A DNA stretch of 29,763 nt, taken from assembly GCA_905193725.1 (NCBI GenBank), contig CAJJPW010000005.1, forward strand, positions 1 through 29,763. The letters run 5' to 3'. The position numbers were made by a program, and so were the translations under genes. A model generated the notes under the pieces. The model made no database searches. It saw nothing but the letters and a program-made list of their open reading frames with translations, and was not told where the DNA came from. Below are positions 14,014 through 20,966 of this stretch, piece by piece. Positions within the stretch are counted from its first letter, which is position 1, and each line of letters begins with the position of its first letter. The stretch is from an uncultured Eubacteriales bacterium. GTDB lineage: Bacteria > Bacillota > Clostridia > Christensenellales > Christensenellaceae.

Positions 14014-15845
14014 TTCACACAGCCTCCCACCTGCATGAGTCCACAGCCAGTACATCCACTTCTACAGTCGTGGGTCGTCTGTGCCTCTTTTGCTCTTTGA
14101 TACTCCCTTTGCAGGTATTCCTTGCTCACATAACAGCTGATGTGGTCAAAGGGAAGAGGCTCTTCCAAGGGGATTTCCCGATTGGCATAAAAGCTTGGGT
14201 CAATTCCCGCCTGTTCAAAGGCCTTTTGATATAGCGCAAAGTCAAAAAACTCCTGCCAACTGTCAAACATGGCTCCATGCTCCACCGCATATGCTAAAAC
14301 AGTTGCTAACCTTCTATCTCCTTTGGCAAATACCGCCTCTAAATAGCTTAAGTAAGGATCGTGGTAAATATACCGCACTCCCTTGATTGTGCTAAGCAGG
14401 CTCTTTAGATACTTCTGTTTTTCTTTGAGCTCTTCGATGGAATCCTGGGCACACCACACAAAAGGAGTAAAGGGCTTTGGCACAAAGCAAGAAGTGCTCA
14501 CCGTCAGCTTCAAAAATCCTCTCCGCTTTTCCTTAGGAAGATTTCGAAAGATGGACACGATTTCCTGTGCCAGCTTGGCGATTCCCTCTATATCCTCTTT
14601 GGTCTCTGTGGGCAGCCCCAACATGAAATATAATTTCATAGTAGTACATCCAGACTCAAAAGCGTAGGTAGCCGCCCGCATGATGTCCTCATGGGTTACG
14701 TTTTTATTGATCACATCCCGCAGCCGCTGGGTACCCGCCTCTGGCGCAAAGGTAAAGCTGGATTTCCGTAGATCCTGCATTTTTTTTGCGTATTCCTTGT
14801 CAAAGGTGTCCACCCGCAAAGAGGGAAGGGAGACAGAAACCCTCTGCCCTCCCAGTTCATCCAGCAGCTGAGTTGCTAAATTTTCAATATCAGAGTAATC
14901 TGATGTGCTCAAGGATGTGAGGGAAATCTCCTCGTATCCTGTGTTTTTCACTATCTCCCTTGCTTCCTTCAGCAACGTTTGGGTCTTCTTTTCCCGCACC
15001 GGCCGGTAGATAAACCCTGCCTGGCAAAACCGACAGCCCCTAGAACAACCCCGAAAAACTTCCAAGTTTGCCCTGTCGTGGATGGTATTTACAAAAGGCA
15101 CAATGGGCTTTAACGGGAAATATGCGCCATCCATGTCCAAAATGAACCTCTTATGAATAGGAAGCGACGCTGGTTTTTGGGCGGTTACCGTAGCAATCAT
15201 TCCATCTTCCTGGTAATTCACTTCATACAGCTGTGGTACATAAATTCCCTGTATTTTCGCCGCTTCTTCTAAAAACCTCTTCTTATCCCACTGCAACTGT
15301 TTTTTTTGCTGAAGCAGATCCAGCAGTTCTCCTGTAACTTCCTCTCCTTCCCCAATGACGAACAGATCGATGAATTCAGCCAAAGGTTCCGGATTGTACG
15401 TACAGGCGCCACCGGCAATGATCAGGGGCATGTCCTCCCCTCTCTGGTTCGCCCAAATGGGAATATTGCTAAGCATCAGCATTTTGAGCACAGTGGTATA
15501 ACACATTTCATAGGATAAGTTAAATCCCACCATATCCATCTGGGAAAGCTCTGTCCCCGTCTCCAAGGTGTAGAGTAAAAGCCCTACCTCCTGCATCTTC
15601 TGCTGCATGTCCGCCCAAGGCGCAAAGACCCGCTCCACATAAGTATCTTCTCTTTCGTTTAGCAGGTGGTATAGAATACTTGTCCCCAAATGAGACATTC
15701 CCACTTCATATACATCGGGAAATGCCAGCGCAAAGCGAAGGAGCCCCTCTGGGTTCTTTTTTACCATATTCAGCTCTCCACCTGTATACCTGGCAGGTTT
15801 TTCTACCAACGGGAGAATTTCTTCTAATTTTGTGCGATCGATCAA
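14010..15845 (-). CDS. B12-binding-type radical SAM protein (TIGR03960)
   Basis: A 611-residue protein. An N-terminal region resembling the B12-binding fold (GFNLSYEMCYTTVLKML, IIAGGACTYNPEPLAEFIDLFVIGEGEE) leads into a radical SAM barrel with CSRGCRFCQAG near residue 265. The C terminus holds DCRSGCTGCGL, four cysteines in 8 residues, perhaps an extra metal site. This fits the TIGR03960 family, usually encoded with DUF2344. Substrate is unknown. The N-terminal fold lacks the usual DxHxxG base-off histidine as far as I can see, so true cobalamin use is uncertain. It has its own promoter and heads the unit that includes rng. Confidence 0.9.
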   Translation of the reverse strand: MIDRTKLEEILPLVEKPARYTGGELNMVKKNPEGLLRFALAFPDVYEVGMSHLGTSILYHLLNEREDTYVERVFAPWADMQQKMQEVGLLLYTLETGTELSQMDMVGFNLSYEMCYTTVLKMLMLSNIPIWANQRGEDMPLIIAGGACTYNPEPLAEFIDLFVIGEGEEVTGELLDLLQQKKQLQWDKKRFLEEAAKIQGIYVPQLYEVNYQEDGMIATVTAQKPASLPIHKRFILDMDGAYFPLKPIVPFVNTIHDRANLEVFRGCSRGCRFCQAGFIYRPVREKKTQTLLKEAREIVKNTGYEEISLTSLSTSDYSDIENLATQLLDELGGQRVSVSLPSLRVDTFDKEYAKKMQDLRKSSFTFAPEAGTQRLRDVINKNVTHEDIMRAATYAFESGCTTMKLYFMLGLPTETKEDIEGIAKLAQEIVSIFRNLPKEKRRGFLKLTVSTSCFVPKPFTPFVWCAQDSIEELKEKQKYLKSLLSTIKGVRYIYHDPYLSYLEAVFAKGDRRLATVLAYAVEHGAMFDSWQEFFDFALYQKAFEQAGIDPSFYANREIPLEEPLPFDHISCYVSKEYLQREYQRAKEAQTTHDCRSGCTGCGLMQVGGCVK

Positions 15846-15883
15846 TACCCTACTCCTTTAGCATAGACATTCCTAATTATATC

Positions 15884-15910
15884 GTTACATCATAACTTAT
15901 ATAATGTAAC
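15884..15910. repeat. Inverted repeat over the radical SAM unit promoter
   Basis: Perfect 7-bp arms GTTACAT and ATGTAAC, 13 bp apart in an AT-rich centre. It covers the predicted -10 and transcript start of the promoter at 15903-15931, the position of a repressor operator. No regulator can be named. Confidence 0.45.
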
Positions 15911-15931
15911 ATTTTTTGCGGAAGTGGTCAA
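15903..15931 (-). promoter_or_regulatory. Promoter of the radical SAM-DUF2344-rng unit
   Basis: TTGACC (15926-15931), 17-bp spacer and TACATT (15903-15908) on the minus strand, beginning at the spoIVFB stop codon. It would separate these vegetative genes from the sporulation pair upstream. Confidence 0.55.
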
Positions 15932-16806
15932 CGTCTGTGAGCTTTGATCATGCCAATTTTTTGCCTCGCTCCCTTTTGTATCATGGCGTTCATGACCTCA
16001 GATTCATCTATCACGTCTACCATTTTCATATTCTGATCCAGCACACAGGCCAAGTTGTATTTTTTGTGATCAAAGTTTGCCACCACCTCACCAATAGGAC
16101 GAGTGCTATCTGTGGCGTATACTTTTACATCCATCACATCTCTGCTTGCAAACCTGTTTTTCTTGCCAGAAAAAATTCTCGCCGACTCAAAGCGAGCGCT
16201 TTTCATCTCTTTAATGGCAGAATACACCATAAAGATCCCCATAAACCCACCGGTGGGATTGGCGCTTCCTGTAATGACCCAGTAGGCAGCACCTAAGGTG
16301 AGAAGGGTTCCCAGGATGATCCCCAGCCAGCCAGTAATTTGCGTGGCTTTTCGAAATCCAATTCTGCTGGCTAAAATCGCCCGAAAAATTCGTCCTCCAT
16401 CCAAGGGCACGCTGGGCAGCAAATTCACACTTGCGATCATAATATTCGCCTGATAAAGGGCACTGCAAAGTCCACTGGTATCCCCACTATTATGCTGATA
16501 TAGTAGGCACAGCGCCGCAAAGATCATATTGCTGGCCGGCCCTGCCGCCGCCACCATAATCTCCTTGGAGTACTCAATATTGGAGAGCCCGGCGATTTTC
16601 GCCGCACAGCCAAAGGGCAACACCTCAAAATACAAGATACGGTGCCCTAAAATGCGGGCAATTAAGCCGTGGGAAAGCTCATGCACTAGAATGACAATGG
16701 ATAGACTCAACAACCCATTGGTCTCCACAAAGATAATCGCTGCCAGCAGTAGCGCCACAAACACGATATTGATCCTGATTTTTCCGTTAAAAAGTTTTAA
16801 TGTCAT
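15928..16806 (-). CDS. spoIVFB: Intramembrane metalloprotease SpoIVFB
   Basis: A 292-residue site-2-type protease (M50). The zinc motif HELSH lies near residue 42 in a membrane helix, and the third-ligand motif LPSVPLDGGRIFRA lies near residue 130. About six hydrophobic segments are followed by a soluble C-terminal region from about residue 215 that matches the CBS-like domain of SpoIVFB. In B. subtilis it cleaves pro-sigma-K in the mother cell. Genome position (spoIVFA before it, ribosomal rplU-rpmA further down) agrees with the Bacillus/Clostridium order. The gap to spoIVFA is 52 bases. Confidence 0.9.
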   Translation of the reverse strand: MTLKLFNGKIRINIVFVALLLAAIIFVETNGLLSLSIVILVHELSHGLIARILGHRILYFEVLPFGCAAKIAGLSNIEYSKEIMVAAAGPASNMIFAALCLLYQHNSGDTSGLCSALYQANIMIASVNLLPSVPLDGGRIFRAILASRIGFRKATQITGWLGIILGTLLTLGAAYWVITGSANPTGGFMGIFMVYSAIKEMKSARFESARIFSGKKNRFASRDVMDVKVYATDSTRPIGEVVANFDHKKYNLACVLDQNMKMVDVIDESEVMNAMIQKGARQKIGMIKAHRR

Positions 16807-16858
16807 TCCTTCATTCCCATTGCCAGCCCGTTCTGCCTCATCATCGCTAAGAATGCCT

Positions 16859-17578
16859 TTATTCCTTTAAGGGATCCACATATTTTCCGTCTATCAGCGT
16901 CTCCACATATAAACTTTCCCCACTGAGGGCTCCCAGTTCTTGGCCTGAGCTGATTTGTGTGCCCACTTCTACGTTGCTGTCTATCCCATCATAGAGGGTA
17001 ATCGATCCATCTTGGTTTTGCATGACGAGCGTTGAGCGAATCTTTTTGGCGACGGTGCCGTCCTTCATGCAGATCACCTGCTGTTGATTATCTGAAGGTC
17101 GAATGGTCACCCCCTGATTTTGCTCGCTAAATGACTTCACTACTTCTCCTTCTAAGGGATAGTGAAAGGCCTCAATATTTCTGCTCATCACAGCCGTACT
17201 CTGTTGATCTTCTCCATCCGAATTTACAAATTTCAATTTTCCAATATCCTCATCGATGACGAAGTCGGTATTCACCGCATCCTCGATATGCCCTAAGATC
17301 ATGTTGGTAAACGGCGTATCTGTGTATTTAATACCTACAACTGCTAAGGCGATGAGCCCACACACACAGGTATTGACCACGAGTTTTTTGTAACTTCTGG
17401 CCTCTTTTGCCTGCTGCTGTCTCTTTTGGTTCCCCTCATTGCTAGAAAATCGTATGCTGCTGATGCGTCTATGTACTGGATGGCGGTAAAGAGTACGCCT
17501 TGCAAAATTGCCAAACTTATCCGACTTTTGCTGCTGAATTTGTGTAACTTCTACCTGCTCTATTTTCTTCTTGCTCAC
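16859..17578 (-). CDS. spoIVFA: SpoIVFA-like degenerate M23 protein
   Basis: A 239-residue protein with a basic, polar N terminus, one membrane helix around residues 68-82 (LVVNTCVCGLIALAVVGI) and a C-terminal LytM/M23-like domain. The fold is recognisable from the GTVAKKI, GSITLYDGI and VGTQISSGQELGALSGES segments. The zinc histidines of active M23 peptidases are missing (SLYVET stands where HLHFE would be). That is the state of SpoIVFA, which holds SpoIVFB inactive until a forespore signal arrives. Start is GTG, overlapping a small upstream frame by 4 bases (GTGA). SpoIVFA assignment rests on the neighbour spoIVFB. Confidence 0.8.
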   Translation of the reverse strand: MSKKKIEQVEVTQIQQQKSDKFGNFARRTLYRHPVHRRISSIRFSSNEGNQKRQQQAKEARSYKKLVVNTCVCGLIALAVVGIKYTDTPFTNMILGHIEDAVNTDFVIDEDIGKLKFVNSDGEDQQSTAVMSRNIEAFHYPLEGEVVKSFSEQNQGVTIRPSDNQQQVICMKDGTVAKKIRSTLVMQNQDGSITLYDGIDSNVEVGTQISSGQELGALSGESLYVETLIDGKYVDPLKE

Positions 17579-17676
17579 TTCCCATACCCCTTTGCGTTTC
17601 CTAAAAGATCCTCATCTGTTTCTGTCCTCTTTTTACCCATTCTAATATTAAGTATATTCACAGCAGCTAAGTTCAT
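17575..17676 (-). CDS. Possible 33-residue leader protein before spoIVFA
   Basis: A short open frame giving MNLAAVNILNIRMGKKRT followed by an acidic/glycine tail ending KGYGK. Support: GGAGGAG nine bases before the ATG, and a stop that overlaps the spoIVFA GTG by 4 bases, as in translational coupling. Against: no recognisable family and a small size. It may be a real coupling peptide or a remnant of a longer gene. An ATG six codons upstream is in frame but would overlap the ribosome site. Confidence 0.35.
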   Translation of the reverse strand: MNLAAVNILNIRMGKKRTETDEDLLGNAKGYGK

Positions 17677-17778
17677 GCTAAAAAACTCCTCCATAGGCCC
17701 TTCAAACCGCAAATAGCAGTTCCCGCTCTTCTCTGTGTTCTATAGACGCCTCATATTTATCCCCATTTTGAGGAAAAT

Positions 17779-17821
17779 AAAAATGCCCGAGACTGATTTT
17801 CACACGTCCCAGGCATTTTTT
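17779..17821 (-). terminator. Terminator of the oxidoreductase operon
   Basis: AAAAAATGCC pairs with GGCATTTTT around a longer imperfect stem (about 40 nt overall), followed by ATTTT on the minus strand. It is 33 nt past the gamma subunit stop. Confidence 0.8.
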
Positions 17822-17853
17822 ACTTTGCTTTTGTACAAAATAATTTTATTACA

Positions 17854-18387
17854 TTATACAGCTTTTGCGCCCTCTTCTAGCGCCTTTTCATTCATGGGGA
17901 TCAGATGTGCTTTCTTTTCCCCAAAGGATTTTGCAAGGCGTGCGATTACGCTCTTGCCATCCACTAGGCCGGTCTTTTTCAGATAAGCCCCCAACATTAC
18001 CATGTTAGCTGCCTTTTCTGTGCCCAGCTTTGCCGCAATTTCATTGCAGGGTACATAGTAAACCTCAATGTCGTCCCTTGTGGCCTTGATGTGAATCAGC
18101 GAGCTATTGATGAATAGTCTGCCGCCCTTTTTCACGCTGGACTCAAATTTTTCTAGAGAAGGCCGGTTCATGCAGATGACTGTATCTGCCTCCACTACGA
18201 CCGGGGAACATACTTCCTCGTCCGAAACAATGACGCTACAGTTGGCTGTGCCCCCGCGCATCTCCGGGCCGTAAGAAGGGATCCATGACACATTTTTACC
18301 TTCGTCCATGCCAGCATATGCCAAAAGCTGTCCTAGCAGCAACACTCCCTGGCCGCCAAATCCTGCGGAAATTACTTGTTCTGTCAT
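17854..18387 (-). CDS. 2-oxoacid:ferredoxin oxidoreductase, gamma subunit
   Basis: A 177-residue subunit. The opening QVISAGFGGQGVLLLGQLLAYAG and the central SYGPEMRGGTANCSVIVSDEEVCSPVV are diagnostic of the gamma domain of pyruvate/2-oxoacid:ferredoxin oxidoreductases. It is part of a four-subunit enzyme that oxidatively decarboxylates 2-oxoacids to acyl-CoA and reduces ferredoxin. It is the last gene of the delta-alpha-beta-gamma operon, one base after beta, so translation is likely coupled. Confidence 0.94.
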   Translation of the reverse strand: MTEQVISAGFGGQGVLLLGQLLAYAGMDEGKNVSWIPSYGPEMRGGTANCSVIVSDEEVCSPVVVEADTVICMNRPSLEKFESSVKKGGRLFINSSLIHIKATRDDIEVYYVPCNEIAAKLGTEKAANMVMLGAYLKKTGLVDGKSVIARLAKSFGEKKAHLIPMNEKALEEGAKAV

Positions 18388-18388
18388 A

Positions 18389-19126
18389 TTAATTTCCCTC
18401 CTTTTTCACGCCTAATGGATAATAGGGAATCATATTGTCTTCCAGCCATTTTAAAGCCTCTTTGGGCCCTAATCCCCAGTTGGTGGGGCAGGTGGACAGA
18501 ATTTCTACCATGGTAAACCCTTTGCCCTCCATTTGATAGGTAAATGCCTTTTTGATAGCCTTTTTTGCCTTGATGATGTTGGGCACGTTGTTGAGCGCCA
18601 CTCTCTCAATATAGTAGGCTCCTTCAATGGTAGCCAGCATTTCTGCCATTCTCAGCGGCTTTCCACAGTGATCAGCCTGTCTGCCATAGGGAGAAGTAGT
18701 AGTAACTTGGCCCTCCAGCGTGGTAGGCGCCATCTGGCCGCCTGTCATGCCGTAAATTGCGTTGTTCAAGAAGATGGTGGTGATTTTTTCCCCTCTGCCC
18801 GCTGCGTGAACAATCTCTGCCGCGCCGATGGAAGCTAAGTCTCCATCTCCTTGATAGGTAAAGATCAAATTTTCAGGATGCACTCTTTTGGCACCTGTGG
18901 CCACTGCCGGCGCTCTGCCGTGGGCCGCCTCGTACATATCACAGTCAAAATATTTATAGGCAAACACAGCACAGCCCACAGGAGCGATGCCCACTGCCTT
19001 ATCCTGCATTCCCAGCTCTTCAATGCACTCTGCCACTAGTCGATGAGCGATGCCGTGGGTACACCCCGGGCAGTAGTGAAAGGGAACGTCTCTTAACATC
19101 TTTGTCTTGCTAAACACCTTTGCCAT
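18389..19126 (-). CDS. 2-oxoacid:ferredoxin oxidoreductase, beta subunit (ThDP-binding)
   Basis: A 245-residue subunit holding thiamine diphosphate. CPGCTHG near residue 19 and the ThDP signature GDGDLASIGAAE...NNAIYGMTGGQ (about residues 93-130) are intact. It lacks its own [4Fe-4S] ferredoxin domain, which is supplied by the delta subunit. Cysteines at the N terminus (CPGC) and C149-like positions may hold the cluster proximal to ThDP. The length is typical of the archaeal and clostridial VOR/KOR beta chain. Two bases separate it from alpha. Confidence 0.95.
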   Translation of the reverse strand: MAKVFSKTKMLRDVPFHYCPGCTHGIAHRLVAECIEELGMQDKAVGIAPVGCAVFAYKYFDCDMYEAAHGRAPAVATGAKRVHPENLIFTYQGDGDLASIGAAEIVHAAGRGEKITTIFLNNAIYGMTGGQMAPTTLEGQVTTTSPYGRQADHCGKPLRMAEMLATIEGAYYIERVALNNVPNIIKAKKAIKKAFTYQMEGKGFTMVEILSTCPTNWGLGPKEALKWLEDNMIPYYPLGVKKEGN

Positions 19127-19128
19127 GG

Positions 19129-20187
19129 TTATTTGCCCTCCTTTATCTTCAGGATTTCGTTCAATACTCCATCTGGAGTGGGCACGTAGCCACCTACTAC
19201 GCCGTAAAAATCCACCGGCTTTTTGCCGTTTACTGCTAGTTTCACATCTTCCACCATCTGGCCGGAGCTCATCTCCACCGTGAGGAAGTGCTTTACATGG
19301 TCTGCCGCTTTATTAATGGCCTCCATGGGGAATGGCCACAAAGTGATAGGACGAATTACGCCCACTTTAATGCCCTGTTCCCGTGCCGTTTTCGCTGCGC
19401 TCTTGGCCACACGGGAGGTCGTTCCATAGGCACAGATGGCGTACTCTGCATCCTCCATCATGTACTCTTCCACCATAACTTCATTTTTCTTGATGGTCTC
19501 ATATACTGCCTGCAGCCGTTTATTGACAGCGAGCATTTCATCTGCTTCGATGTACAGGGAGTTCACCACTGCTCTCGGGCGAGATTTGTCAGACCATCCA
19601 GTAGCCGCCCAGTCCTTTTTAAATTCCTTAACAGGTCTCTCCTTAAACTCCACTGGTTCCATCATCTGACCCACCATGCCGTCTCCGATGATCATCACAG
19701 GGGTTCTGTATTCATCCGCTTTGTCAAAGGCGAGACCTACTAGATCTGCCGCTTCCTGCACCGATGCAGGGGCATATACGATCAGGTGATAGTCTCCATG
19801 GCCGCCGCCTTTGGTAGCCTGAAAATAGTCTCCCTGAGAGGGCAAGATTCCCCCAAGTCCCGGGCCACTGCGCACCATGTTTACCACGACACAAGGCAGT
19901 TCAGAACAAGCTAGGTAACTGATGCCCTCTTGCTTTAAGCTGATTCCAGGGCTGGAGGAAGAGGTCATCACTCTCGCTCCTGCTCCTGCAGCACCATAGA
20001 CCATGTTAATTGCCGATACTTCACTTTCTGCCTGCAGGAAGCACCCACCTACTTGTGGCATTCTCTTAGCCATATATTCAGGTATTTGGTTTTGCGGTGT
20101 AATTGGGTATCCAAAAAAGAATCTACAGCCGGCTTTGATTGCCGCTTCTGCAATTGCTTCATTTCCCTTCATCAATGTTTTTGCCAT
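19129..20187 (-). CDS. vorB: 2-oxoacid:ferredoxin oxidoreductase, alpha subunit (VorB type)
   Basis: A 352-residue subunit with the pyrimidine-binding domain of ThDP (GYPITPQNQIPEYMAKRMP, ESEVSAINMVYGAAGAGARVMTSSSSPGISLKQEG) and a C-terminal transketolase-like domain. The subset called 3-methyl-2-oxobutanoate dehydrogenase VorB in Clostridia fits best, implying branched-chain 2-oxoacids from valine, leucine and isoleucine breakdown. A 2-oxoglutarate or broad substrate range cannot be excluded by eye. Together with the other three subunits it couples acyl-CoA formation to reduced ferredoxin in anaerobic amino-acid metabolism. Its start region shares a 26-bp repeat with that of delta. Confidence 0.9.
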   Translation of the reverse strand: MAKTLMKGNEAIAEAAIKAGCRFFFGYPITPQNQIPEYMAKRMPQVGGCFLQAESEVSAINMVYGAAGAGARVMTSSSSPGISLKQEGISYLACSELPCVVVNMVRSGPGLGGILPSQGDYFQATKGGGHGDYHLIVYAPASVQEAADLVGLAFDKADEYRTPVMIIGDGMVGQMMEPVEFKERPVKEFKKDWAATGWSDKSRPRAVVNSLYIEADEMLAVNKRLQAVYETIKKNEVMVEEYMMEDAEYAICAYGTTSRVAKSAAKTAREQGIKVGVIRPITLWPFPMEAINKAADHVKHFLTVEMSSGQMVEDVKLAVNGKKPVDFYGVVGGYVPTPDGVLNEILKIKEGK

Positions 20188-20193
20188 TTTATT

Positions 20194-20219
20194 TCCCCTT
20201 TTACTTATAAATTTTACCG
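20194..20219 (-). repeat. Copy 1 of a 26-bp imperfect repeat, before vorB
   Basis: The minus-strand run CGGTAAAATTTATAAGTAAA plus the following AGGGGA matches the copy at 20469-20494 at 23 of 26 positions. Both copies end in the ribosome site and are followed within about 10 nt by ATGGCAAAA. Confidence 0.8.
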
Positions 20220-20252
20220 GACCAACCGGATCATATTCTGCAAATAAAGAAG

Positions 20253-20459
20253 CTATTTTTCCACTTCAAAGACCAGATCAGGGCACATTCTCGCGCAAGA
20301 TGCGCAGGCAATACAAGCGCCTTGATCTTTAATGGAAATCGGGTGATAGCCCTTTGCATTTAGCTTGGATTTGTCCAGCTCCAAAAGATTCTTGGGGCAA
20401 GCGTCAATACAAAGTGTGCAGCCCTTACAAGCATCTTCGTTAATTATCAATTTTGCCAT
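20253..20459 (-). CDS. 2-oxoacid:ferredoxin oxidoreductase, delta subunit (2[4Fe-4S])
   Basis: A 68-residue ferredoxin-like subunit with two full cluster motifs: CKGCTLCIDACP near residues 11-22 and CIACASCARMCP near residues 49-60. It passes electrons from the ThDP site to free ferredoxin. It is the first gene of the operon. The gene is 65 nt from vorB. Product class is clear; the substrate follows from the alpha subunit. Confidence 0.94.
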   Translation of the reverse strand: MAKLIINEDACKGCTLCIDACPKNLLELDKSKLNAKGYHPISIKDQGACIACASCARMCPDLVFEVEK

Positions 20460-20468
20460 TTCTCTTCA

Positions 20469-20494
20469 TCCCCTCTTACTTCTAAATTTTGCCG
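20469..20494 (-). repeat. Copy 2 of a 26-bp imperfect repeat, before the delta subunit gene
   Basis: The minus strand reads CGGCAAAATTTAGAAGTAAG plus AGGGGA, differing from the copy before vorB at three positions. It forms the ribosome site region of the delta gene. Confidence 0.8.
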
Positions 20495-20606
20495 CACTGC
20501 CGAGGCTCCTGCGGCCATTGAGATAAATCTATCATCCACGCCCCCTGGCAGCCATTTTTTCTTTTCCATTGGCGCCTGGAAGCATTTCTTTCATAAATAA
20601 CGAAAA

Positions 20607-20633
20607 GTCTGTCTAACAAGTACTTAGACAGAC
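20607..20633. repeat. Perfect 10-bp inverted repeat in the oxidoreductase operon leader
   Basis: Arms GTCTGTCTAA and TTAGACAGAC are perfect, with a 7-nt loop. On the minus strand TTTTC follows, so it resembles a weak terminator or attenuator about 50-70 nt into the predicted transcript and 150 nt before the first gene. It could also be a DNA operator. Confidence 0.6.
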
Positions 20634-20686
20634 GCTAGGTCATACTTTATGCCATTTTCCTTCTATCACTACCCTAGCCTACTCTA

Positions 20687-20716
20687 ATAATATATCATAT
20701 TTCGCCCAGATATCAA
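20687..20716 (-). promoter_or_regulatory. Probable oxidoreductase operon promoter
   Basis: TTGATA (20711-20716) with TATATT (16-bp spacer, 20689-20694) or TATTAT (18-bp spacer, 20687-20692) on the minus strand. The leader would be about 220 nt. Confidence 0.5.
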
Positions 20717-20868
20717 ATACATATTTTTTAAAAATTGCATGATTTTTGCATGTTTTTTTGATAAATGTTGAATTTTCTGTGAGTTTTGCAGCTTTTTTGC
20801 TTACAGTATCGATAGCGAATGCAACTTTTTTATTCTCATCTTGCAAACTCCACCTGTTTTTTCTCTGT

Positions 20869-20897
20869 TTGACAAATGGGCGAAAAGACCGTATCAT
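20869..20897 (+). promoter_or_regulatory. tyrA promoter
   Basis: TTGACA (20869-20874), a 17-bp spacer and TATCAT (20892-20897) on the plus strand, with a leader of about 60 nt. Confidence 0.7.
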
Positions 20898-20916
20898 AAA
20901 ACTGTAGCAAGGTAGC

Positions 20917-20935
20917 GCCCTTTTCGCCAAAGGGC
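20917..20935 (+). repeat. Hairpin in the tyrA leader
   Basis: GCCCTTT-TCGCC-AAAGGGC, perfect 7-bp arms and a 5-nt loop, about 13 nt into the predicted tyrA RNA and well before the ribosome site. It may protect the 5' end or be an operator; there is no T-tract. Confidence 0.5.
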
Positions 20936-20966
20936 AGAGTATGTTTTATAAGGCAAGGAGTATGGT

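Larger units (their letters stand above)
20460..20966. other. 507-base gap between the oxidoreductase operon and tyrA
   Basis: I see no convincing gene here. On the left it holds a leader of about 220 nt for the oxidoreductase operon, with a 26-bp repeat copy and a strong inverted repeat. In the middle is an AT-rich stretch with the leftward promoter. On the right are the plus-strand tyrA promoter and a small hairpin. A short frame MKEMLPGANGKEKMAARGRG in the leader has no ribosome site. Confidence 0.7.

Noticed and set aside
20679..20930. Minus-strand frame of 83 residues, basic and Lys/Phe-rich
   Set aside because: It begins at a TTG without a ribosome site, contains the predicted oxidoreductase promoter and overlaps the tyrA promoter on the other strand. 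The composition is that of AT-rich non-coding DNA.
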